64,000 nucleotides of DNA from Luzula sylvatica (lineage: Eukaryota > Streptophyta > Magnoliopsida > Poales > Juncaceae), in NCBI GenBank assembly GCA_946800325.1, contig OX326961.1:44405415-44469414 (forward strand). Direction: 5' to 3'. Each line of letters opens with the position of its first letter. Position 1 is the first letter of the stretch. Below are positions 43,101 through 55,400 of this stretch, piece by piece. Made by a program: the position numbers and the translations under genes. A model generated the notes under the pieces. That model had not been told where the DNA came from. It saw nothing but the letters and a program-made list of their open reading frames with translations, and searched no databases.

Positions 43101-44814
43101 GTAGTAAAAGATACGATACAAATGATCGAAAAACATATTATTTGAACTCCTCAAAGCGTAGAAAGATAGCTATGAATAGAAAAGAAAACTTTCTTAGTGT
43201 TTGTACAATTTGGTGAAAAGTTACGTTTGAAAAGATTTGATCCAAACCATCTCAAAAACATGTTTTTTGGACTCCTCAGATCGTTAAAAGATTGTTATGA
43301 ATCGAAAAACAAACTTTCTCAGTGTTTCTAGAATTTGCTGAAAAGATATGTAGTGAAAGATACGATACAAATGATCCAAAACCACGTCATTTGAACTCCT
43401 CAAATCGTCAAAAGATTGCTACGAATCGGAAAAAAACCTTTCTTAGTGTTTGTAGAATTTGGTGAAAACTTATGTAGTAAAAGATACGATACAAATGATC
43501 TAAAAACACATTATTTAAACTCCTCAAAGCGTAAAAATATTGCAATGAATCGAATAGAAAACTTTCCTAGTGCTTGTACAATTTGGTGAAAAGTTACGTA
43601 GTAAAAGATTCAATCAAAACCAGTTCAAAAACATGTTATTTGGACTCCTCGGAGCGTTAAAAGATTGTTATGAATGGAAAAACAAACTTTCTTAGTGTTT
43701 CCAGATTTTGCTGAAAAGTTATGTAGTAAAATATAAGATACAAATGATCTAAAAACACGTTATTTGAACTCCTCAAATCGTAAAAAGATTGCTACGAATC
43801 GAAAAGAAAAATTTCTTAGTGTTTGTACAATTTGGTGACAAGTTACGTAGTAAAAGATTCGATCCAACCCATCTCAAAAACAAGTTTTTTGGACTCCTCA
43901 GATCGTTAAAAGATTGTTATGAATCGAAAAACAAACTTTCTTAGTGGTTCCAGAATTTGGTGAAAAGTTATGTAGTAAAAGACACGATACAAATGATCTT
44001 AAAACACGTTATTTGAACTCCTCAAATCATGAAAAGATTGCTACGAATCAAAAATAAAACTTTCTTAGTGTTTGTAGAATTCGGTGAAAAGTTAAGTAGT
44101 GAAAGATACGATACAAATGATCTAAAAACACGTCATTTGAACACCTCAAAGCGTAAAAAGATAGCTATGAATCGATAAGAAAACTTTCGTAGTGTTTGTA
44201 CAATTTGGTGAAAAGTTACGTAGTAAAAGATTCGATCCAAACCATCTCAAAAACATGTTTTTTTGGACTCCTCAGATCGTTAAAAGATTGTTATGAATCG
44301 AAAAACAAACTTTCTTAGTGTTTCTAGGATTTGCTGAAAAGTTATGTAGTAAAAGATACGATACAAATGATCAAAAAACACGTTATTTGAACTCCTCGAA
44401 TCATGAAAAGATTGCTACGAATCGAAAAGAAAACTTTCTTAGTGTCTGTAGAATTTGCTGAAAAATTATGTAGTAAAAGATACGATACAAATGATCTAAA
44501 AACACATTTTTTGAACTCCTCAAAGCGTAAAATGATTGCTATGAATCGAAAAGAAAACTTTCCTAGTGTTTGTACAATTTGGTGAAAAGTTACGTAGTAA
44601 ATGATTCGATCCAAACCATCTCAAAAGCACGTTATTTGGACTCCTCGGAGCGTTAAAAGAATATTATGAATCGAAAAAAAAAGTTTTTTAGTGTTTGTAG
44701 AATTTTGTATAAAGTTACGTAGTAAAATATACGATACAAATGATCGAAAAACACGTAATTTGAACTCCTCAAAGCGTTAAAAGATAGCTATGAATCGAAA
44801 AGAAAACTTTCTTA
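37160..44814. repeat. HOR unit 6, long form (7,655 bp)
   Basis: The block is 43819-44814. It shares TTATGGATCG (near 37258) with unit 7, TGTATAAAG with the end of unit 5, and CAGATTGTTAAAGG (near 42325) with units 7 and 8. It has a small complex change at 40664-40672, where AAATGGAAGATCC replaces AAATGATTCGATCC. It also carries a conversion tract near 44042-44088, described separately. Confidence 0.9.
44042..44088. other. Conversion tract from a non-equivalent monomer (unit 6)
   Basis: Five differences within 47 bp (CCACG to CTACG, GAATCG to GAATCA, AAAAGAAAAC to AAAATAAAAC, ATTTGG to ATTCGG, GTGAGAAG to GTGAAAAG) all match a different monomer of the same unit, the one at about 40710-40790. 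Flanking bases outside 44017-44129 match the normal occupant of this position, as at 28720-28790. The pattern fits a short non-reciprocal copy. The same tract is at 51698-51744. Confidence 0.8.
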
Positions 44815-47800
44815 GTGTTTGTACAATTTGGTGAAAAGTTACGTCGTAAAAGATTTGATCCAAACCATCTCAAAAACACGATATTTGGACTCCTCGGAAC
44901 GTTAAAAGATTGTTATGGATCGAAAAAGAAACTTTCTCAGTGTTTCCAGAATTTGCTGAAAAGATATGTAGTAAAAGATACGATACAAATGATCTAAAAA
45001 CACGTTATTTGAAGTCCTCAAATCGTGAAAAGATTACTACGAATCGAAAAGAAAACCTTCTTAGCGTTTGTAGAATTTGGTGAAAAGTTATGTAGTATAA
45101 GATACGATACAAATAATCTAAAAACACGTTTTTTGAACTCCTCAAAGCGTAAAAAGATAGCAATGAATCGAAAAGAAAACATTCTTAGTGTTTGTACAAT
45201 TTGGTGAAAAGTTACTTAGTAAAAGATTCGATCCAAACCATCTCAAAAACATGTTTTTTGGACTCCTCAGATCGTTAAAAGATTGTTATGAGTCGAAAAA
45301 CAAACGTTCTTAGTGTTTCTAGAATTTCTTGAAAAGTCATGTAGTAAAAGATACAATACAAATGATCCAAAAACACGTTATTTGAACTCCTCAAATCGTG
45401 AAAAGATTGCTATGAATCGAAAAGAAAACTTTCGTAGTTTTTGTACAATTTGGTGAAAAGTTGCGTAGTAAATGATTCGATCCAAACCATCTCAAAAACA
45501 CGTTCTTTGGACTCCTCGTAACTTTAAAAGAATGTTATGAAACAAAAATCAAATTTTCTTAGTGTTTCCAAAATTTTGCTGAAAAGTTATGTAGTAAAAT
45601 ATACGATACAAATGATCTAAAACCATGTTATTTGAAGTCCTCAAATCATGAAAAGATTGCTATGAATCGAAAAGAAAACGTTCATAGTGTTTGTACAATT
45701 TGGTGAGAAGTTACGTAGTGAACGATTCGATCCAAACCATCTAATAAACACGTTATTTGGATTCCTCATTGCGTTAAAAGAATGTTATTAATGAAAAAAA
45801 CAATTTTTCTTAGTGTTTGCAAAATTTGCTGAAATGTTATGTAGTAAATTATACGATACAAATGATCTAAAAACAAGTTATTTGAACTCACCTCAAAGCT
45901 TGAAAAGATTGCCACGAATCGAAAAGAAAACTTTCTTTGTGATTGTACAATTTGGTGAAAAGATACATAGTAAACGATTCGATCAAAACCATCTAAAAAA
46001 CATGTCTTTTGGACTCCTCACATCGTTAAAAGATTGTTTTGAATCGAAAAACATACTTTCTTAGTGTTTGTAGAATTTGGTGAAATGTTATGTAATAAAA
46101 GATATGGTACAAATGATCTAAAAACACGTTATTTGAACTCCTCAAATCGTAAAAAGATTGCTACGAATCGAAAAGAAAACTTTCTTAGTGTTTGTAGAAT
46201 TGGGTGAAAAGTTAAGTAGTAAAAGATAATACAAATGATCTAAAAACACGTTATTTGAAATCCTCAAAGCGTAAAAAAAGATAGGTATGAATCGAAAAGA
46301 AAACATTCTTAGTGTTTATACAATTTGGGGAAAGGTTACGTAGTAAAAGATTCGATCCAAACCATCTCAAAAACATGTTTTTTGGATTCCTCATATCGTT
46401 AAAAGATTGTTATGAATCGAAAAACAAACTTTCTTAGTGTTTCTAGAATTTGGTGAAAAATTATGTAGTAAAACATACGATACAAATGATCGAAAAACAC
46501 GTTATTTGAACTCTTCGAATCGTGAAAAGATTGCTACGAATCGAAAAGAAAATTTTCTTAGTTATTGTAGAATTTGCTGAAATAGTACGTAGTAAAAGAT
46601 AAGATACAAATGATCTAAAAACACGTTTTATGAACTCCTCAAAGCGTAAAATGATTCGAAAAGAAAACTTTCCTAGTGTTTGTACAATTTGGTGAAAAGT
46701 TACGTAGTAAATGATTCGATCCAAACCATCTCAAAAACACATTATTTGGACTCCTCGGAGCGTTAAAACAATATTATGAATCGAAAAACAAACTTTTTTA
46801 GTGTTTGTAGAATTTGGTGGAAAGTTATGTAGTAAAAGATACGATACAAATGATCTAAAAACATGTTATTTGAACTCCTCAAAGCGTAAAAAGATAGCTA
46901 TGAATCGAAAAGAAAACTTTCTTAGTGTTTGTACAATTTGGTGAAAAGTTACGAAGTAAAAGATTCGATCCAAACCATCTCAAAAACGTATTTTTTGAAC
47001 TCCTCAGATCGTCAAAAGATTGTTATGAATCGAAAAACAAACTTTCTTAGTGTTTATAAAATTTGCTGAAAAATTATGTAATAAAAGATACGATACAAAT
47101 GATCTATAAACACGCTATTTGAACTCCTCGAATCGTGAAAAGATTGCTACGAATCGAAAAGAAAACTTTCTTAGTGTGTGTAGAATTTGCAGAAAAATTA
47201 TGTAGTAAAAGATACGATACAAATGATCTAAAAACACGTTTTTTGAACTCCTCAAAGCGTAAAATGATTCGAAAAGAAAACTTTCCTAGTGTTTGTACAA
47301 TTTGGTGACAAGTTACGTAGTAAATGATTCGATCCAAACCATCTCAAAAACACATTATTTGGACTCCTCGGAGCGTTAAAAGAATATTATGAATCGAAAA
47401 ACAAACTTTTTTAGTGTTTGTAGAATTTGGTGGAAAGTTATGTAGTAAAAGATACGATACAAATGAAAGAAAAACACGTTATTTGAACTCCTGAAAGCGT
47501 AAAAAGATAGCTATGAATTGAAAAGAAAACTTTCTTAGTGTTGGTAGAATTTGGTGAAAACTTATGTAGTAAAAGATACGATACAAATGATCTAAAAACA
47601 CGATATTTGAACTCCTCAAAGCGTAAAAAGATTGCAATGAATCGAATGGAAAACTTTCCTAGTGTTTGTACAATTTGGTGAAAAGTTACGTAGTAAAAGA
47701 TTCGATCAAAACAATCTCAAAAACTTGTTATTTGGACTCCTCGGAGCATTAAAAGATCGTTATGAATGGAAAAACAAACTTTCTTAGTGTTTTCAGAATT

Positions 47801-50800
47801 TGCTGAAAAGTTATATAGTAAAAGATACGATACAAATGATCTAAAAACACGTTATTTGAACTCCTCAAATCGTGAAAAGATTGCTACGAATCGAAAAGAA
47901 AACTTTCTTAGTGTTTGTAGATTTTGGTGAAACTTTAAGTAGTAGAAGATACGATACAAATGATCTAAAAACAAGTTATTTGAACTCCTCAAAGCGTAAA
48001 AAGATAGCTATGAATCGAAAAGAAAACTTTCTTAGTGTTTGTAGATTTTGGTGAAACGTTAAGTAGTAGAAGATACGATACAAATGATCTAAAAACATGT
48101 TATTTGAACTCCTCAAAGCATAAAAAGATATCTATGAATCGAAAAGAAAACTTTCTTAGTGTTTGTTCAATTTGGTGAAAAGTTACGTAGTAAAATATTC
48201 GATCCAAACCATCTCAAAAACTTGTTTTTTGAACTCCTCAAAGCTTAAAATGATTGCTATGAATCGAAAAGAAAACTTTCCTAGCATTTGTACAATTTGG
48301 TGAAAAGTTATGTTGTAAATGATTCGATCCAAACCATCTCAAAAGCTCATTATTTTGGACTCCTCAAATCATGAAAAGATTGCTACGAATCAAAAATAAA
48401 ACTTTCTTAGTGTTTGTAGAATTCGGTGAAAAGTTAAGTAGTGAAAGATATGATACAAATGATCTAAAAACGTGTTATTTGAACTCCTCAAAGCGTAAAA
48501 AGATAGCTATAAATCGAAAAGAAAACTTTCTTAGTGTTTGTACAATTTGGTGAAAAGTTACGTAGTAAAAGATTCGATGCAAACCATCTCAAAAACGTGT
48601 TTTTTGAACTCCTCAGATCGTCAAAAGATTGTTATGAATCGAAAAACAAACTTTCTTAGTGTTTGTAGAATTTGCTGAAAAATTATGTAGTAAAAGATAT
48701 GATACAAATGATCTAAAACTCGTTTTTTGAACTCCTCAAAGCTTAAAATGATTGCTATGAATCGAAAAGAAAACTTTCATAGTGTTTGTACAATTTGGTG
48801 AAAATTTCCGTAGTAAATGATTCGATCGAAACCATCTCAAAACCACGTTATTTGGATTCCTCGGAGCGTTAAAAAATATTATGAATCGAAAAACAAACTT
48901 TCATAGTGTTTGTAGAATTTGGTGAAAATTTGCGTAGTAAAAGATTCCATCCAAACCATCTCAAAAGCATGTTTTTTGGACTCCTCAGATCGTTAAAAGA
49001 TTATTATGAATCGAAAAATAAACTTTCTTAGTGTTTCTAGAATTTGCTGAAAAGTTATGTAGTAAAAGATACGATACAAATGATCTAAAAACAATTTATT
49101 TGAACTCCTCAAATCATCAAAATATTGCTACGAATCGAAAAGAAAACTTTCTAAGTGTTTGTAGAATTCGGTGAAAAGTTAAGTAGTGAAAGATACGATA
49201 GAAATGATATAAAAACACGTTATTTTAACTCCTCAAAGCGTAAAAAGATAGCTATGAATCGAAAAGAAAACTTTCTTAGTGTTTGTACAATTTGGTGAAA
49301 AGTTACGTAGTAAAAGATTCGATCCAAACCCTCTCAAAAATATGTTTTTTGGACTCCTCAGATCGTTAAAAGATTGTTATGAATAGAAAAACAAACTTTC
49401 TTAGTGTTTCTAGAATTTGCTGAAAAGTTATGTAGTAAAAGATACGATACAAATGATCTAAAAACACATTATTTGATCTCCTTGAATCATGAAAAGATTG
49501 CTACGAATCGAAAAGAAAACTTTCTTAGTGTTTGTAGAATTTGCTGAAAAATTATGTAGTAAAAGATACGATACAAATGATCTAAAAACATGTTTTTTGA
49601 ACTCCTCAAAGCTTAAAATGATTGCTATGAATCGAAAAGAAAACTTTCCTAGTGTTTGTACAATTTGGTAAAAATTTCCGTAGTAAATGATTCTATCCAA
49701 ACCATCTCAAAAACACGTTACTTGGGTCCTCGGAGCGTTAAAATAATATTATGAATTGAAAAACAAACTTTCTTAGTGTTTGCAGAATTTGGTGAAAAGT
49801 CATGTAGTAAAAGATAAGATACAAATGATTGAAAAACACATTATTTGAACTCCTCAAAGCATAAAAAGATAGCAATGAATCGAAAATAAAACTTTCTTAG
49901 TGTTTGTACAATTTGGTGAAAAGTTACATAGTAAACGATTCGATCAAAACCATCTCAAAGACATGTTTTTGGGACTCCTCAGATTGTTAAAGGATTGTTA
50001 TGAATTGAAAAACAAACTTTCTTAGTGTTTCTAGAATTTGCAGAAAAGTGATGTAGTAAAAGATACGATACAAATGATCTAAAAACAAGTTATTTGAAAT
50101 CCTCAAAGCGTAAAAAGATAGGTATGGATCGAAAAAAAAACTTTCTTAGTGTTTGTACAATTTGGTGAAAAGTTACGTAGTAAAAGATTCGATCCAAACC
50201 ATATCAAAAACACGTTATTTTGACTCCCCGGAGAGTTAAAAGAATATTGTGAATCGAAAAACAAACTTTCTTAGTGTTTGTAAAATTTGGTGAAAAGTTG
50301 TAGTAAAATATATGATACAAATGATCTAAAAACACGTAAAATGAACTCATCAAAGCATGAAAAGATTGCTAAGAATCGAAAAGAATGTTTGTACAATTTG
50401 GTGAAAAGTTGCGTAGTAAATGATTCGATCCAAACCATCTCAAAAACACGTTCTTTGGACTCCTCATAGCGTTCAAAGAATGTTATGAATGAAAAAACAA
50501 ATTTTTTTAGTGTTTCCAAAATTTGCTGAAATGTTATGTAGTAAAATATACGATACAAAAGATCTAAAAACACGTTATTTGAACTCCTCAAAACGTGAAA
50601 AGAATGCAACGAATCGAAAAGAAAACTTTCTTGGTGTTTGTAGAATTTGCTGAAAGTTATGAAGTAAATGATTCGATCCAAACCATCTCAAAAACACGTT
50701 ATTTAGACTCCTCGGAGCGTTAAAAGATTGTTATGAAGAATTTGGTGAAAAGTTATGTAGTAAAAGATACGATACAAATGATCGAAAAACATATTATTTG

Positions 50801-52470
50801 AACTCCTCAAAGCGTAGAAAGACAGCTATGAATAGAAAAGAAAACTTTCTTAGTGTTTGTACAATTTGGTGAAAAGTTACGTTTGAAAAGATTTGATCCA
50901 AACCATCTCAAAAACATGTTTTTTGGACTCCTCAGATCGTTAAAAGATTGTTATGAATCGAAAAATAAACTTTCTCAGTGTTTCTAGAATTTGCTGAAAA
51001 GATATGTAGTGAAAGATACGATACAAATGATCCAAAAACACGTCATTTGAACTCCTCAAATCGTCAAAAGATTGCTACGAATCGGAAAAAAACCTTTCTT
51101 AGTGTTTGTAGAATTTGGTGAAAACTTATGTAGTAAAAGATACGATACAAATGATCTAAAAACACATTATTTAAACTCCTCAAAGCGTAAAAATATTGCA
51201 ATGAATCGAATAGAAAACTTTCCTAGTGCTTGTACAATTTGGTGAAAAGTTACGTAGTAAAAGATTCAATCAAAACCAGTTCAAAAACATGTTATTTGGA
51301 CTCCTCGGAGCGTTAAAAGATTGTTATGAATGGAAAAACAAACTTTCTTAGTGTTTCCAGATTTTGCTGAAAAGTTATGTAGTAAAATATAAGATACAAA
51401 TGATCTAAAAACACGTTATTTGAACTCCTCAAATCGTAAAAAGATTGCTACGAATCGAAAAGAAAAATTTCTTAGTGTTTGTACAATTTGGTGAAAAGTT
51501 ACGTAGTAAAAGATTCGATCCAACCCATCTCAAAAACAAGTTTTTTGGACTCCTCAGATCGTGAAAAGATTGTTATGAATCGAAAAACAAACTTTCTTAG
51601 TGGTTCCAGAATTTGGTGAAAAGTTATGTAGTAAAAGACACGATACAAATGATCTTAAAACACGTTATTTGAACTCCTCAAATCATGAAAAGATTGCTAC
51701 GAATCAAAAATAAAACTTTCTTAGTGTTTGTAGAATTCGGTGAAAAGTTAAGTAGTGAAAGATACGATACAAATGATCTAAAAACACGTCATTTGAACAC
51801 CTCAAAGCGTAAAAAGATAGCTATGAATCGATAAGAAAACTTTCGTAGTGTTTGTACAATTTGGTGAAAAGTTACGTAGTAAAAGATTCGACCCAAACCA
51901 TCTCAAAAACATGTTTTTTTGGACTCCTCAGATCGTTAAAAGATTGTTATGAATCGAAAAACAAACTTTCTTAGTGTTTCTAGGATTTGCTGAAAAGTTA
52001 TGTAGTAAAAGATACGATACAATTGATCAAAAAACACGTTATTTGAACTCCTCGAATCATGAAAAGATTGCTACGAATCGAAAAGAAAACTTTCTTAGCG
52101 TCTGTAGAATTTGCTGAAAAATTATGTAGTAAAAGATACGATACAAATGATCTAAAAACACATTTTTTGAACTCCTCAAAGCGTAAAATGATTGCTATGA
52201 ATCGAAAAGAAAACTTTCCTAGTGTTTGTACAATTTGGTGAAAAGTTACGTAGTAAATGATTCGATCCAAACCATCTCAAAAGCACGTTATTTGGACTCC
52301 TCGGAGCGTTAAAAGAATATTATGAATCGAAAAAAAAAGTTTTTTAGTGTTTGTAGAATTTTGTGAAAAGTTACGTAGTAAAATATACGATACAAATGAT
52401 CGAAAAACACGTAATTTGAACTCCTCAAAGCGTTAAAAGATAGCTATGAATCGAAAAGAAAACTTTCTTA
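44815..52470. repeat. HOR unit 7, long form (7,656 bp)
   Basis: The unit is collinear with unit 6. The block is 51475-52470. It shares with unit 6 the TTATGGATCG change near 44915 and the 44-kb type conversion tract (here at 51698-51744). It lacks the TGTATAAAG change at its right end, so the variants do not fit a single tree. The longest open frame of the window (136 codons, minus strand, 50271-50681) is a chance product of small changes here. Confidence 0.9.
51698..51744. other. Same conversion tract in unit 7
   Basis: It carries the same five donor-type changes at the same phase as 44042-44088, offset 7,656 bp. One event followed by copying of the whole unit explains both. The equivalent position of unit 8, near 59350, has the unconverted sequence (GCCACG, GTGAGAAG). 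Confidence 0.8.
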
Positions 52471-55400
52471 GTGTTTGTACAATTTGGTGAAAAGTTACGT
52501 CGTAAAAGATTTGATCCAAACCATCTCAAAAACACGATATTTGGACTCCTCGGAACGTTAAAAGATTGTTATGAATCGAAAAAGAAACTTTCTCAGTGTT
52601 TCCAGAATTTGCTGAAAAGATATGTAGTAAAAGATACGATACAAATGATCTAAAAACACGTTATTTGAAGTCCTCAAATCGTGAAAAGATTACTACGAAT
52701 CGAAAAGAAAACCTTCTTAGTGTTTGTAGAATTTGGTGAAAAGTTATGTAGTATAAGATACGATACAAATAATCTAAAAACACGTTTTTTGAACTCCTCA
52801 AAGCGTAAAAAGATAGCAATGAATCGAAAAGAAAACATTCTTAGTGTTTGTACAATTTGGTGAAAAGTTACTTAGTAAAAGATTCGATCCAAACCATCTC
52901 AAAAACATGTTTTTTGGACTCCTCAGATCGTTAAAAGATTGTTATGAGTCGAAAAACAAACGTTCTTAGTGTTTCTAGAATTTCTTGAAAAGTCATGTAG
53001 TAAAAGATACAATACAAATGATCCAAAAACACGTTATTTGAACTCCTCAAATCGTGAAAAGATTGCTATGAATCGAAAAGAAAACTTTCGTAGTTTTTGT
53101 ACAATTTGGTGAAAAGTTGCGTAGTAAATGATTCGATCCAAACCATCTCAAAAACATGTTCTTTGGACTCCTCGTAACTTTAAAAGAATGTTATGAAACA
53201 AAAATCAAATTTTCTTAGTGTTTCCAAAATTTTGCTGAAAAGTTATGTAGTAAAATATACGATACAAATGATCTAAAACCATGTTATTTGAAGTCCTCAA
53301 ATCATGAAAAGATTGCTATGAATCGAAAAGAAAACGTTCATAGTGTTTGTACAATTTGGTGAGAAGTTACGTAGTGAACGATTCGATCCAAACCATCTAA
53401 TAAACACGTTATTTGGATTCCTCATTGCGTTAAAAGAATGTTATTAATGAAAAAAACAATTTTTCTTAGTGTTTGCAAAATTTGCTGAAATGTTATGTAG
53501 TAAAATATACGATACAAATGATCTAAAAACAAGTTATTTGAACTCACCTCAAAGCTTGAAAAGATTGCCAAGAATCGAAAAGAAAACTTTCTTTGTGATT
53601 GTACAATTTGGTGAAAAGATACATAGTAAACGATTCGATCAAAACCATCTAAAAAACATGTCTTTTGGACTCCTCACATCGTTAAAAGATTGTTTTGAAT
53701 CGAAAAACATACTTTCTTAGTGTTTGTAGAATTTGGTGAAATGTTATGTAGTAAAAGATATGATACAAATGATCTAAAAACACGTTATTTGAACTCCTCA
53801 AATCGTAAAAAGATTGCTACGAATCGAAAAGAAAACTTTCTTAGTGTTTGTAGAATTGGGTGAAAAGTTAAGTAGTAAAAGATAATACAAATGATCTAAA
53901 AACACGTTATTTGAAATCCTCAAAGCGTAAAAAAAGATAGGTATGAATCGAAAAGAAAACATTCTTAGTGTTTATACAATTTGGGGAAAGGTTACGTAGT
54001 AAAAGATTCGATCCAAACCATCTCAAAAACATGTTTTTTGGATTCCTCATATCGTTAAAAGATTGTTATGAATCGAAAAACAAACTTTCTTTGTGTTTCT
54101 AGAATTTGCTGAAAAGTTATGTAGTAAAACATACGATACAAATGATCGAAAAACACGTTATTTGAACTCTTCGAATCGTGAAAAGATTGCTACGAATCGA
54201 AAAGAAAATTTTCTTAGTTATTGTAGAATTTGCTGAAATAGTACGTAGTAAAAGATAAGATACAAATGATCTAAAAACACGTTTTATGAACTCCTCAAAG
54301 CGTAAAATGATTCGAAAAGAAAACTTTCCTAGTGTTTGTACAATTTGGTGAAAAGTTACGTAGTAAATGATTCGATCCAAACCATCTCAAAAACACATTA
54401 TTTGGACTCCTCGGAGCGTTAAAACAATATTATGAATCGAAAAACAAACTTTTTTAGTGTTTGTAGAATTTGGTGGAAAGTTATGTAGTAAAAGATACGA
54501 TACAAATGATCTAAAAACATGTTATTTGAACTCCTCAAAGCGTAAAAAGATAGCTATGAATCGAAAAGAAAACTTTCTTAGTGTTTGTACAATTTGGTGA
54601 AAAGTTACGAAGTAAAAGATTCGATCCAAACCATCTCAAAAACGTATTTTTTGAACTCCTCAGATCGTCAAAAGATTGTTATGAATCGAAAAACAAACTT
54701 TCTTAGTGTTTATAAAATTTGCTGAAAAATTATGTAATAAAAGATACGATACAAATGATCTATAAACACGCTATTTGAACTCCTCGAATCGTGAAAAGAT
54801 TGCTACGAATCGAAAAGAAAACTTTCTTAGTGTGTGTAGAATTTGCAGAAAAATTATGTAGTAAAAGATACGATACAAATGATCTAAAAACACGTTTTTT
54901 GAACTCCTCAAAGCGTAAAATGATTCGAAAAGAAAACTTTCCTAGTGTTTGTACAATTTGGTGACAAGTTACGTAGTAAATGATTCGATCCAAACCATCT
55001 CAAAAACACATTATTTGGACTCCTCGGAGCGTTAAAAGAATATTATGAATCGAAAAACAAACTTTTTTAGTGTTTGTAGAATTTGGTGGAAAGTTATGTA
55101 GTAAAAGATACGATACAAATGAAAGAAAAACACGTTATTTGAACTCCTGAAAGCGTAAAAAGATAGCTATGAATTGAAAAGAAAACTTTCTTAGTGTTGG
55201 TAGAATTTGGTGAAAACTTATGTAGTAAAAGATACGATACAAATGATCTAAAAACACGATATTTGAACTCCTCAAAGCGTAAAAAGATTGCAATGAATCG
55301 AATGGAAAACTTTCCTAGTGTTTGTACAATTTGGTGAAAAGTTACGTAGTAAAAGATTCGATCAAAACAATCTCAAAAACTTGTTATTTGGACTCCTCGG

